A stretch of DNA of 39,864 bases from an uncultured bacterium (GTDB lineage: Bacteria > Desulfobacterota > BSN033 > UBA1163), in NCBI GenBank assembly GCA_938002255.1, contig CALLAL010000031.1, forward strand, positions 1-39,864, written 5' to 3'. Positions 1-6,992 of this stretch are shown here, in pieces; the first letter of the stretch is position 1; the number at the start of each line of letters is the position of its first letter. The notes beneath the pieces were generated by a model. It did not search any database and was not told the DNA's origin. It saw only the letters and a list, made by a program, of their open reading frames with translations. A program made the translations under genes and the position numbers.

Positions 1-726
1 ATAATCGTCCTGCCGACTCCAATGAAGTAAAAGCGTCAATTTGTAAGCCCGGGTATACTTGAATCGCTTCCTCTCCTGTGGAGATAGTTTTCTGACATCC
101 ACATACCGCCCTTGCTGGTCTAACGGCAAAAGGGCAGACCCCCGATAATGAGGATTGTCGGGAAGGCAAATTAAGGTGGGATCCAGAATAAAGATCCCCT
201 CCTTGTCCGAATAGCCCCGATGCCTTCTTAACCACTTCTGCACATCCTGGTTATACCAATCCTCCAGAGCAGAAGCCTCCGTATCGGTAAAAAACTTACG
301 AGCCCCGTCCGGATGAATGGGAATCTCTCGCTCCTTCTTATTCTTATGGTTAAATCCCCCTCCTTTTAATCCCACATTAAATCTCACCCTCGTCAGAATC
401 GAACCCGACCGTAGGATATGCCTTAACTTGTGAAAAGCAGCACTACGGTGCAGTTTCATCTGAACCGCACAGGCCAGAAGAAACCAAACCGGAATATTCT
501 CCCTCTCCCGAGGGGTAGGATAACTCGACCCACACCACTCAAAAAATCGCTCCTCGATCAAAAACCCAAAGAACCGATCCTGAAAACTCCACGAGGTCAA
601 GTCTAAATAGTCAACCCTCCCATCTTTGAGTCTCCTACGAACCTCAACCTTATTCTCCTTAAATAGGATCAGTTCTGTGCCCACCTCTACTCCCTCCAGG
701 TAACGCCTCACACCGTAATCGACCAA
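1..726 (-). CDS. Transposase-like protein, N-terminal part (cut by window edge)
   Basis: This open frame runs uninterrupted from a stop just upstream of 726 to the window edge, about 240 codons. The translated product is basic and aromatic, with segments such as LTSWSFQDRFFGFLIEERFF, VWFLLACAVQMKLHRSAAF and ILDPTLICLPDNPHYRGSAL. The last resembles the neighbourhood of a first catalytic aspartate (D-x-T) in DDE transposases, but this is by eye. The start is either TTG at 726 (GGAG ten bases upstream) or GTG at 711. Both lie inside the 3' end of the DUF6788-like gene, so the two are probably translationally coupled. The catalytic core and C-terminus are outside the window, so family and intactness cannot be judged. 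Confidence 0.55.
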   Translation of the reverse strand, partial: MVDYGVRRYLEGVEVGTELILFKENKVEVRRRLKDGRVDYLDLTSWSFQDRFFGFLIEERFFEWCGSSYPTPRERENIPVWFLLACAVQMKLHRSAAFHKLRHILRSGSILTRVRFNVGLKGGGFNHKNKKEREIPIHPDGARKFFTDTEASALEDWYNQDVQKWLRRHRGYSDKEGIFILDPTLICLPDNPHYRGSALLPLDQQGRYVDVRKLSPQERKRFKYTRAYKLTLLLHWSRQDDY

Positions 727-1039
727 TCTCTCTTAACTCCTTCTCAATCTCCCGATTCACCTTCACCCACGAGGCCATAGCCTTCATGAATTGCCTCCAG
801 GCCAGGGCTCGCTTACGCCAGTAGGAGACCTCCCCTTTGCGAACATAGCGGTGCCGGCTCTCCCCTCCGATCGAAGCTGAAAGATAATACACGACAGGAC
901 CTCCAGGTCTTAGCCTGCGGGGCATCAAAGAGGCAGCCACCATTGGCGTCCGCCCCATGGCGATCCGCTCGAACCGTGCCCGCTTCCGAACTAAAAGGCT
1001 GACCCGTTTCCGATGAAAGGAAAGAGACTTGAGATTCAT
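659..1039 (-). CDS. DUF6788-like small basic protein of an insertion sequence
   Basis: 126 aa, strongly basic. Residues 29-105 have the outline of DUF6788: a short beta stretch (MVAASLMPRRL), a tyrosine-rich middle (VVYYLSASIGG), a basic RYVRKGEV turn, then a long helix ending in NREIEKELREI. The cysteines seen in many DUF6788 members are absent. Genes of this family often sit directly before transposase genes; their biochemical role is not known to me. The 3' end overlaps the transposase reading frame by 53-68 bp. The ATG lies inside a palindrome that also contains the promoter -10 box, so expression is probably tightly limited. It could be a DNA-binding accessory protein, which is inference. 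Confidence 0.6.
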   Translation of the reverse strand: MNLKSLSFHRKRVSLLVRKRARFERIAMGRTPMVAASLMPRRLRPGGPVVYYLSASIGGESRHRYVRKGEVSYWRKRALAWRQFMKAMASWVKVNREIEKELREIGRLRCEALPGGSRGGHRTDPI

Positions 1040-1074
1040 AACACCTATTATATATATTAGGTGTTATTTTTCAA
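1037..1074 (-). promoter_or_regulatory. Promoter and 10-bp inverted repeat covering the IS start codon
   Basis: On the minus strand a -35 TTGAAA (1074-1069), 16-bp spacer and perfect -10 TATAAT (1052-1047) precede the ATG (1039) by only seven bases. Perfect 10-bp arms ATAACACCTA (1067-1058) and TAGGTGTTAT (1047-1038) flank a 10-base AT loop. The second arm contains both the AGGTG ribosome site and most of the ATG, so RNA containing both arms would hide them. A transcript starting at this promoter would lack the first arm. Confidence 0.65.
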
Positions 1075-1261
1075 GAAAAAAATATAAGGGGATAGAATTT
1101 TATACCACTTTGCACTCTACCCCCCCTCTCTAACTCCCTCCCATATTGCCTCTTACAGACCTCAATCCTTATGTCTGAATTGAAGTTTTAATCAAGCAGA
1201 ATCACGAAGGGAATCAGGAGGGACTCCAACTAAAAGGGAAGGAAACTCTTCGTCTTATTTT

Positions 1262-1603
1262 CTATCCAGAATCAGAACTCCCGTTCAAAGGGTTTAGAGG
1301 AAGTCCCCCCGAACTCCGTAAGGTTTCTACCTCACGGTTGAGCTTCTCAATCATCCTCTCATTTTGGCGAAGGGATTTTTTAAGCTGATATCGCTGGTAA
1401 AAATCCCCAATGCCTCCAATTAAGACCCCTAAAAAAACGGAGCCAAGGATAATAAGAAAGAGAGGAAGTTTTGGAATTTCCCAGAGGGTATTTTGAATGG
1501 GATAAAGCCCAAATCGTAGGGCTACCTCTTCTCTGTTTTGAAGGGAGAAAAGAATCACCAGAATAAAAACGACCATTAGGAAAAGCGTTTTGATCCATTT
1601 CAC
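1262..1603 (-). CDS. LapA-domain (DUF1049) inner-membrane protein
   Basis: 113 aa. Two hydrophobic helices (about residues 5-21 and 46-66) are separated by the LapA-type segment SLQNREEVALRFG, followed by a cytoplasmic coiled coil (residues 70-98, QLKKSLRQNERMIEKLNREV) and a short Gly/Ser/Asn tail. Order and length fit the lipopolysaccharide assembly protein A domain family. In E. coli LapA works with LapB in quality control of LPS synthesis; here only the LapA-like protein is seen, so the role is inferred from the family. The ATG overlaps the stop of the HIT gene in an ATGA, so translation is probably coupled. It is the last gene of its operon; no clear hairpin terminator follows in 1080-1261. 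Confidence 0.85.
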   Translation of the reverse strand: MKWIKTLFLMVVFILVILFSLQNREEVALRFGLYPIQNTLWEIPKLPLFLIILGSVFLGVLIGGIGDFYQRYQLKKSLRQNERMIEKLNREVETLRSSGGLPLNPLNGSSDSG

Positions 1604-2124
1604 TTTCTCATCCCTCCTTTCTGCCTCGTCTTCTTCTTCAAATGGGCGAGGAAAGCTCTGCGTAGTTTCTGGTAGGTCTTGGCCAAATACTCCGGAACGA
1701 CCTTAGTCTCGCCCAAGATCGGCATGAAATTCGTATCTCCAACCCATCGAGGGACAATATGGATGTGGAGATGATCTTCCCCAGCCCCTCCTGCTTTGCC
1801 AATGTTGATGCCGATATTGAACCCTTGAGGAGAGAGAGATGTTTTTAGGATTTGAAGAGACATCTGCAGCAGTTTAAAAAGTTCTATGAACTCAGAGCGC
1901 GTGAGGGATTCCACGTCCTTGCAATGCCGATCAGGGACAATCATGAGATGACCATTGTTATAAGGATATTTATTCATCATCACGAAAGCCTTTTCCCCTC
2001 GGTGGAGGATCAAGGTTTCTCGATCCCGTTGCCTTTTCAAATGGAGACAAAAAAAACACCCTTCCTCTTTCTCTTTCTCTTTCTCAATATAATCCATTCT
2101 CCAAGGAGCCCAAAGTTGTTTCAT
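1600..2124 (-). CDS. HIT-family nucleotide hydrolase/transferase
   Basis: 174 aa. The histidine triad is complete at H118-x-H120-x-H122 (DHLHIHIVPRW), after the family segments NKYPYNNGHLMIVP (52-65) and NIGINIGKAGGAGEDH. C23-x2-C26 with downstream His suggests the structural zinc site of the Ap4A-phosphorylase/FHIT-like branch. Such proteins cleave the alpha-phosphate of dinucleoside polyphosphates or nucleotidyl conjugates through a His-AMP intermediate, in the cytoplasm; the substrate cannot be told from sequence. An AAGGAG ribosome site precedes the ATG. A hexanucleotide-like run near codons 14-21 encodes alternating Glu/Lys (EKEKEKEE), probably a surface linker. It overlaps lapA by 4 bp downstream and a possible 40-codon ORF by 3 bp upstream. 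Confidence 0.9.
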   Translation of the reverse strand: MKQLWAPWRMDYIEKEKEKEEGCFFCLHLKRQRDRETLILHRGEKAFVMMNKYPYNNGHLMIVPDRHCKDVESLTRSEFIELFKLLQMSLQILKTSLSPQGFNIGINIGKAGGAGEDHLHIHIVPRWVGDTNFMPILGETKVVPEYLAKTYQKLRRAFLAHLKKKTRQKGGMRK

Positions 2125-2243
2125 AGCCTCTCCTTCTTGAATAAGGTCGCTTGCACGGTCTTTCCCATGACCTCCATGGTTGGGTGGATGGGATTAATCC
2201 AATGGAAGGAATCAACAGCGGAAGGATATTCGATGGCATCCAT
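2121..2243 (-). CDS. Possible 40-aa ORF between HNH and HIT genes
   Basis: An ATG at 2243 opens a frame that closes with a TGA overlapping the ATG of the HIT gene. The product begins MDAIEYPSAVDSFHWINPIH and ends ATLFKKERL. It starts 6 bases after the stop of the HNH gene and fills the gap exactly, which favours a real coupled gene. Against this, no Shine-Dalgarno is seen and the protein is too short to recognise. No family was identified. Confidence 0.35.
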   Translation of the reverse strand: MDAIEYPSAVDSFHWINPIHPTMEVMGKTVQATLFKKERL

Positions 2244-2249
2244 AGAAAA

Positions 2250-2774
2250 TTAAGGTGACAATTCCTGATTCAGGTAGAGATAGTCCTTCCAAACGGAAGG
2301 GGGTTCTTGGATCCCTAAACTTTTGGTCAAAAGAGGAATCCAGATAGGAGCCTTTGGCTTTCGGATGAGGGGCATTCCCGCTTCTTCTGGTGTTCTTCCG
2401 CCTTTTCTTAAATTACAAGACGTGCAACAGGTAACGATATTGGTCCACTCTGTCTGCCCCCCCTTGGAGCGTGGGACAACATGATCATAGGTCAACTCTT
2501 TTTGATCGAAAGGCGACCCGCAATATTGGCAAATTCCCCTATCCCGAATATAGAGGTTGTGTCTTGAGAATTTAATAATAGGTGTTTTCCTTTTAATGAA
2601 ACGGTTTAAACGGATGACTGCTGGGAGTGGAATAGAAATGCGAAGCCCCCGGATGGAACGCTCATATTCTTCGATGACTTCTACTTTGCCAAGCATGACA
2701 AGAAGAATGGCCTTTCTCCATGTCACGACTCTTAAAGGTTCAAAGGTCGAGTTAAGTAGTAACGTCCACTCCAT
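2250..2774 (-). CDS. HNH endonuclease family protein
   Basis: 174 aa. An N-terminal 70 residues (MEWTLLLNSTFEPLRVVTWR onward, with IPLPAVIRLNRFIKR) precedes a complete HNH module: C82-x2-C85, the DHVVPRSKGG motif with D97-H98, N112, and C117-x2-C120. The two CxxC pairs should bind structural zinc and the H-N-H residues the catalytic metal. This short stand-alone type, with the conserved LN-x5-PL-V-W start, is widespread and chromosomal in bacteria; its target is unknown. No methyltransferase or phage gene lies nearby, so a restriction role is not supported. A possible promoter lies at 2817-2845. Confidence 0.9.
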   Translation of the reverse strand: MEWTLLLNSTFEPLRVVTWRKAILLVMLGKVEVIEEYERSIRGLRISIPLPAVIRLNRFIKRKTPIIKFSRHNLYIRDRGICQYCGSPFDQKELTYDHVVPRSKGGQTEWTNIVTCCTSCNLRKGGRTPEEAGMPLIRKPKAPIWIPLLTKSLGIQEPPSVWKDYLYLNQELSP

Positions 2775-2816
2775 AACCCAAAAAAGCGTAATCGTTGCTC
2801 TACTAAATGTTAAGCA

Positions 2817-2845
2817 TAAATAACGATTTTACAAGACGTTGTCAA
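2817..2845 (-). promoter_or_regulatory. Weak candidate promoter of the HNH-HIT-lapA operon
   Basis: A perfect -35 TTGACA (2845-2840) is followed after 17 bases by TATTTA (2822-2817), which matches only the first three bases of the -10 consensus. Position and direction fit, but the -10 is poor. Confidence 0.35.
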
Positions 2846-3398
2846 GATGTTTTTCAAAGCGCCCAGAATTCTTCACCTAAAGAAAGAGAAAAAAGGTTGG
2901 GAAGTTCCTTCCTAAAAGTCTTTGGGGTGACTTTTTTAAAACTGATTAACAATCTACGTCACAACCTACAGAAGCATCCAAGGGAAGGTAAAGAGGGGTA
3001 AAACAAATTATTCAATCATCTTAGAATGTTTCTGACCATTATCTTTTTGGCAAGCATCTTGCATATTTAAAAAATATGACCATCTTTCGAAAAACAATAG
3101 AAAAAATCACTTTTCTATTTGTCTCAATTTTTTCCAATCCTCCCCCTTTCCCCTCTTGGTTTGGAGTGGGTCATCAGTTCTTAGATCCTCTAATCTATGT
3201 TTATATGAGGAGTTTTCGAGAATGATCAATCGAATCAGAGCAAAGATGTTAACCAATCTCAGATTAATTCGCATTCACTGGCGGATGGACAGATTGCTTG
3301 TCATGAATATTCTTTCAGCCTGGTTGGTAAAAAATTTTCGCTGATCGTTACCATTGCCTGACTGCCTTCAGACCCTGGCAAGCGCTTCATTCGAACCA
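2846..3398. other. Intergenic region without a convincing gene
   Basis: Two short plus-strand frames (2807-3001 and 3156-3344) lack ribosome sites and family features, so they are not called. Visible elements are a sigma-54-like promoter at 3047-3063 and a 9-bp AT-rich inverted repeat AATAGAAAA/TTTTCTATT (3096-3104 and 3111-3119). Pyrimidine tracts follow around 3126-3160. Nothing else was recognised. Confidence 0.5.
3047..3063 (+). promoter_or_regulatory. Candidate sigma-54 (-24/-12) promoter
   Basis: TTGGCAAGCATCTTGCA matches the RpoN consensus TGGCACG-N4-TTGCA with one change (A for C) and has the GG and GC dinucleotides ten bases apart. The predicted start is near 3074. The next plus-strand gene starts at 3459, so it would give a long leader or an RNA of unknown nature. 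No activator gene is seen nearby. Confidence 0.35.
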
Positions 3399-3427
3399 TT
3401 GACAAAGGGTTACGCTTCAGGTAGAGT
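3399..3427 (+). promoter_or_regulatory. Promoter of the 101-aa secreted-protein gene
   Basis: A perfect -35 TTGACA (3399-3404), 17-bp spacer and -10 TAGAGT (3422-3427, four of six matches) lie 31 bases before the ATG at 3459. A GAGAGGAG ribosome site at 3443-3450 follows. Confidence 0.6.
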
Positions 3428-3458
3428 TAACTTAATTTGTTAGAGAGGAGGGCTTAGG

Positions 3459-3764
3459 ATGAGCTTCAGAAAAAAAATGGTCGCCATGATGACGGTATTC
3501 TCTCTGGTGGGTGTTCTTGTCCCCCATGGATTTGCTCAGGAGACCTGGAAAGCCAATGATCCTTCTACCGATGAATGGATGATGCTCGATATCGTCGTGG
3601 TAAGACCCCTGGGAATTTTAGCAGGCCTTCTCGGTTCAGGGATTTTTGTTCTTTCCCTTCCTTTCACCATACCGACAAACGGAGTAAACCAAGCCGCAGA
3701 GATTTTCGTGAAAAGACCGTTTCAATTTTCTTTTACACGGCCATGCCCTGACGAGGATATGTAA
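3459..3764 (+). CDS. Small exported/membrane protein of unknown function
   Basis: 101 aa. A Sec-type signal peptide (basic MSFRKKM, hydrophobic core MTVFSLVGVLV, cleavage expected after GFAQ or just before it) precedes a motif-rich mature part. This contains LDIVVVRPLGI, a glycine-rich hydrophobic helix (AGLLGSGIFVLSLPF) and the C-terminal signature FVKRPFQFSFTRP. I recognise this pattern (VRP-GI, SLPF, P-FTRP) from many short uncharacterised proteobacterial proteins, but I know of no function. The product probably sits in the inner membrane with its N-terminus processed. It has its own promoter and is convergent with the 62-aa gene. Confidence 0.8.
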   Translation: MSFRKKMVAMMTVFSLVGVLVPHGFAQETWKANDPSTDEWMMLDIVVVRPLGILAGLLGSGIFVLSLPFTIPTNGVNQAAEIFVKRPFQFSFTRPCPDEDM

Positions 3765-3813
3765 AGGAACGGTTTCCTTGAAGTTGACCGCTCTGGCAGA
3801 AGGGATGAGGGAT

Positions 3814-4002
3814 TTACCATATCTCTCGGACTTTCATCTCTTCTTTTAATTTCCGGTGGCAGAAAGGACAGGGTTTTCCTTCTTTCACCAGCATCTCCCT
3901 CATCATGTCGATCAATTCTTCGTCTTCTAAAATCTGTTTAACGATATGGGGATGAGGCTTTCTGTCAAACTTTCGATAGGGAAAACTGCTTTTTCCGCTC
4001 AT
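3814..4002 (-). CDS. 62-aa hypothetical protein with one CxxC
   Basis: The ATG is preceded by GGGAGG nine bases upstream, a good ribosome site, so the frame is probably real. The product is basic at its N-terminus (SFPYRKFDRKPHP), has an acidic helix (QILEDEELIDMMREMLV), and ends with a CPFC knuckle in KPCPFCHRKLKEEMKV. A single CxxC could bind zinc only as a dimer or with nearby His residues (H17, H19, H49). No known family was recognised. It may be a small regulator, but nothing in the context says so. Confidence 0.6.
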   Translation of the reverse strand: MSGKSSFPYRKFDRKPHPHIVKQILEDEELIDMMREMLVKEGKPCPFCHRKLKEEMKVREIW

Positions 4003-4079
4003 GGAGTTAATCCTCCCAAAAAATTATAATCTACCTTTCTTCTTTTCACAAGGAGGGTTGAGGCGGCGCTTATTGCAAT

Positions 4080-4469
4080 CTATTTCGTCAGGGATAGGAG
4101 GAAATCTTTGAGCTTTTGCAGATCCTCGGGCGAGATATCGATCAATTTCAAACCTGTCCGATAATCTCCCCAATTCATTTCCATCAAGTGCAGATCGATC
4201 CAAATAACCTCTCCAATCATATCAATGGTATTCATGCTCAATCCCGTATGGAAAAAGAGCCTCAAATGAAGGTGCTGCCCCACCTCCATCTTCTCGGGGA
4301 GATAGACAAGTAATCCTCCCTCACTGGCATTCAGCGCCCGCCCCTTTTGAGAGATTGAAGAATGGACAGGGCGATATTCAATGGGGAGGTCGATTGAAAA
4401 TCGCGGATATTTTCTCCTCTCAATGTTGGCAATCCCTATCCGAGGCTTTCCCTCTTTGTGATCGGCCAT
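4080..4469 (-). CDS. PilZ domain protein (c-di-GMP receptor)
   Basis: 129 aa from the ATG at 4469. A longer frame to a TTG at 4556 would overlap the upstream PilZ gene by 64 bp and is less likely. The PilZ signature is intact: R19-KYP-R23 and N47-ASEG-G52, the two c-di-GMP binding motifs, followed by the six-strand barrel and a C-terminal helix (SPEDLQKLKDFLLSL). It is a one-domain protein that probably acts by binding a partner when c-di-GMP rises. It lies 23 bases downstream of another PilZ gene, and the two are about one third identical by eye, so they look like tandem paralogues. Confidence 0.85.
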   Translation of the reverse strand: MADHKEGKPRIGIANIERRKYPRFSIDLPIEYRPVHSSISQKGRALNASEGGLLVYLPEKMEVGQHLHLRLFFHTGLSMNTIDMIGEVIWIDLHLMEMNWGDYRTGLKLIDISPEDLQKLKDFLLSLTK

Positions 4470-4492
4470 TCCTTCCCTTTCATTCTGTTTGA

Positions 4493-4879
4493 TCAAGGAC
4501 GCGTTTGATGTTCTTCCAAACTGAATTGACCATCCAGAAGTTGTTTTAATTTCCAATATTCCGTCTCAACCATCTTAATGAATTTGAGACCATATTGGTA
4601 ACCTTCCCAATCCTCTTCCCAATGGAGGTCTTTCCAAATGATTTCTGCCAGGACTTCAAAATTGGCTAACTCATATCCTTTGGGAAATAGGACTGCTATC
4701 TTTAATTTGGTTCCGACGGGGATATTCTTGACAGATTGAACCAAGAGACCCAATTCACTCGCATTCACCACCAATCCCCCATGAGCGTAAGGAACGTCTG
4801 CGGTTCGGTATTCCAATGGTAGATCTAACATCAATCGTTTAGACCTTCTTCTATCTTTCATAGAACCTGATTTCTCCAT
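4493..4879 (-). CDS. PilZ domain protein (c-di-GMP receptor)
   Basis: 128 aa. The c-di-GMP motifs are R11-RSK-R15 and N39-ASEL-G44, with the usual DLPLEY strand between and the barrel strand EVLAEIIWKDLHWEEDWEGY after. The final helix is WKLKQLLD. The start at 4879 (MEKSG) is used, but the ATG seven codons in (MKDRR) would also keep the whole domain. It starts 9 bases after the stop of the 630-aa fusion protein, so those two genes and the next PilZ gene probably form one operon. Output partner unknown. Confidence 0.85.
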   Translation of the reverse strand: MEKSGSMKDRRRSKRLMLDLPLEYRTADVPYAHGGLVVNASELGLLVQSVKNIPVGTKLKIAVLFPKGYELANFEVLAEIIWKDLHWEEDWEGYQYGLKFIKMVETEYWKLKQLLDGQFSLEEHQTRP

Positions 4880-4888
4880 CCCACACCC

Positions 4889-6781
4889 TCAATCAACTGA
4901 CCACGATCTTGCCAGCATTCCTTTCTCTGAAGGATTAAATCCTAAATAAAGTTTTGGACAAAAAGATTCAAAGGGGCAACTGGGACATTGAGGGTTTTGG
5001 GGAAGACAAACGCCCCTTTCCCCTTCATGTCCTAATCGCGTCAACGGCTCCTCGATTTTAACTGGATCATCCGAATAAACCGATTGTGCAAAGGCTTGGA
5101 TTTTCCTATCCCCTCTCGAATGCTTTCCTTGATAATAATCGAAGAGAGGATGGATGACTCCTAATCGAGACAGGATCCGATAAATGCCGTCGTTGACCTC
5201 GATGCCCATCGTTGAAAGATCAATCCCAATCTCAGGAAACCTGGCCCGCAGAACTCGGATGGTCCATCGACTGTTTTGAGCGGTCATATGGGGGATGATA
5301 CGAAGCAGGCGATCGAGGTCCGTAAGCTCCCAATTCTTTTTATTGAGGATCTGCTCCGATACCTCTTGAAGTTTAGGAATAGCCCTAATGAATAGATCTC
5401 GCCACACTTCTCCAGGAAAGAAGAGGGCTCCATCAAGAGCAGGGATTTCTTGCGAAGAAAAGTCTTTCTGATGTGAAAGACGATAGACCTTTTGGGTATT
5501 ATTCAATGCATTTTCGCAGGATGGGGTTTGATGAAATCGGGCATAGATCAGGAGGGTAATCAGGGCATGGTATCTGCTCTCAAAACCACCCTCTTGCTGG
5601 ACCTTATCAAACCAGAAGATAAAAGGATCCAAAACTCTTTCTTGCTCAAGTTCAATCGCTTTCCTAAATAGATCCATCCAAGGATAGGAAATCGGTTTCT
5701 CTTCCTGATCCTTTACTTCATCTTTTGCCTGTTCTTCAATCCCCTGGCCTCTGTCTTCAAAAGAAGGGATCAAGGACTCCGAGGATCGAACCGCTCCCTC
5801 CTCATTCTCTTGCCAATCGTCAAGGTGAAGTTCCTCTTCCTCCTGAAGGATTGTTCCAATCGAAGGTTGAGGGGCTTCTGAAGGTTGGTTCTCTCCTAAC
5901 GCCATTCCGACAGGCTTTTCCTCATCAGCAGAGGGTTTGGTTTGTTCGATCAGCTGAGAGGCTAACTCCTCCCGGTCACTCTGAAGATCCCCAACCTCTG
6001 GAAGAGGGGTTTGCTCGAGTTGTTCTTTCTCTTCTCCTTCCTCCAGCCATTCTTCCTTTTTCTCAGACACTTCGGTAAAAATCCGCTCGGAGAGAGGGGA
6101 AATAACTTGAGCCTCTGCCTGACGGGAAATTGGAATGTTTCTTGTTTCAAACCTGTCGAGCTCAACCGGCACCCATTCTCTCTGATCTCTCTCATCGATA
6201 GTCGAAATGGGTACTCCCGAAGCGTTTTTGAAAGCGATCGTCAGTTTCTTGATGGAGGGATTTCCTTCAACAAAAACCTTAAACGGGGATGATTCATTCG
6301 GCGGTAGAGGATTGATGGGAAGAGGGCTTTCTTCGTAGAGGAGTAATTCATCTGCAACATCAAAAAGCTGAATCATCACCCAGAGGTCTCCCATGAACAC
6401 CTCTGAACGATTCTTCACTCTCCCTAAGACCTGCCATATGCCTCCCGTCGTTTTATGGAGATAGGTGGATTGAAGACTTAATAGGATGGGATCCCTTGGT
6501 GTGAATTCCAGGAAAATAGGAGGAGTGGCACGCTTCTTCTCAATGGTCACTGAAGCACCGTAGGACTGAAAAGCCAGGGCAAGCATTTCTGCTTTTTTGA
6601 GGGAAAGGTCCTTTCGAATCACAATAGGACAGCGATCAACCATTCGCCTTAATAAGTCCATGGGTATTCCATAGCGTTCCGATATTCGATGGCAAAATTG
6701 GACCTTCTCTGCTTCTGTATTTGCCTGGAGGGCCTTCAGGATAACCCGGTATGTCTCCTCTATGAAAGGGGAAGTGTTCAT
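4889..6781 (-). CDS. Fusion: L7/L12-like fold, FxLYD-like domain, degenerate endonuclease III with FeS motif
   Basis: 630 aa. Residues 1-85 resemble the L7/L12 C-terminal fold (VDRCPIVIRKDLSLKKAEML, AFQSYGASVTIEK). Residues 90-200 look like an FxLYD-type beta sandwich (GRVKNRSEVF, LPPNESSPFKVFV). Residues 230-360 are an acidic, disordered linker. Residues 365-630 follow endonuclease III/HhH-GPD: V529-NDGIYRILSRLG aligns with the Nth VDTHIFRV segment, and C592-x6-C599-x2-C602-x5-C608 is exactly the Nth/MutY 4Fe-4S spacing. However, the catalytic Asp is Asn, and the hairpin that should carry the catalytic Lys reads IPHMTAQNS, so glycosylase/lyase activity is unlikely. It may be a DNA- or protein-binding scaffold. 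No Shine-Dalgarno is visible before the ATG. Domain calls are by eye. Confidence 0.7.
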   Translation of the reverse strand: MNTSPFIEETYRVILKALQANTEAEKVQFCHRISERYGIPMDLLRRMVDRCPIVIRKDLSLKKAEMLALAFQSYGASVTIEKKRATPPIFLEFTPRDPILLSLQSTYLHKTTGGIWQVLGRVKNRSEVFMGDLWVMIQLFDVADELLLYEESPLPINPLPPNESSPFKVFVEGNPSIKKLTIAFKNASGVPISTIDERDQREWVPVELDRFETRNIPISRQAEAQVISPLSERIFTEVSEKKEEWLEEGEEKEQLEQTPLPEVGDLQSDREELASQLIEQTKPSADEEKPVGMALGENQPSEAPQPSIGTILQEEEELHLDDWQENEEGAVRSSESLIPSFEDRGQGIEEQAKDEVKDQEEKPISYPWMDLFRKAIELEQERVLDPFIFWFDKVQQEGGFESRYHALITLLIYARFHQTPSCENALNNTQKVYRLSHQKDFSSQEIPALDGALFFPGEVWRDLFIRAIPKLQEVSEQILNKKNWELTDLDRLLRIIPHMTAQNSRWTIRVLRARFPEIGIDLSTMGIEVNDGIYRILSRLGVIHPLFDYYQGKHSRGDRKIQAFAQSVYSDDPVKIEEPLTRLGHEGERGVCLPQNPQCPSCPFESFCPKLYLGFNPSEKGMLARSWSVD

Positions 6782-6992
6782 AGGTAAAATGACCTTATAA
6801 ATTTAATTTTAAAGGGTCTGCCTTTTGGGGAAGCAAAGGGTGTATTTTTAATTCCAATCCCTTTGACTCCGAACCTATTGTTCATAATTTTTTGAAAAAG
6901 TTCAAGATATTTTTTTTAGATTAGGAGGTAGGCAACCTATCAGGCAAAAGGAAGAAGGGAAAGCTCAATGGAAAATGAAAGACCTCATCCCT

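Larger units (their letters stand above)
1..1075 (-). mobile_element. Insertion sequence, 5' part only
   Basis: Two overlapping minus-strand ORFs, a DUF6788-like gene and a transposase-like gene, follow one strong promoter and run off the left edge. This layout (small arginine-rich helper upstream of a large transposase) is typical of insertion sequences. No outer terminal inverted repeat or target duplication could be fixed, because the other end lies outside the window; the right limit is set at the promoter. The IS family was not determined. Confidence 0.6.

Noticed and set aside
2049-2086. CTCTTT repeats in the HIT gene as a phase-variation tract
   Set aside because: The unit is six bases, so changes in copy number keep the frame; it only encodes a Glu/Lys stretch.
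4470-4556. N-terminal extension of the PilZ gene to 4556
   Set aside because: It needs a TTG start inside the upstream PilZ gene; the ATG at 4469 keeps the whole domain.
5725-6292. Long plus-strand frames opposite the 630-aa gene
   Set aside because: They are shadows of the acidic linker's codons and have no recognisable domain or ribosome site.
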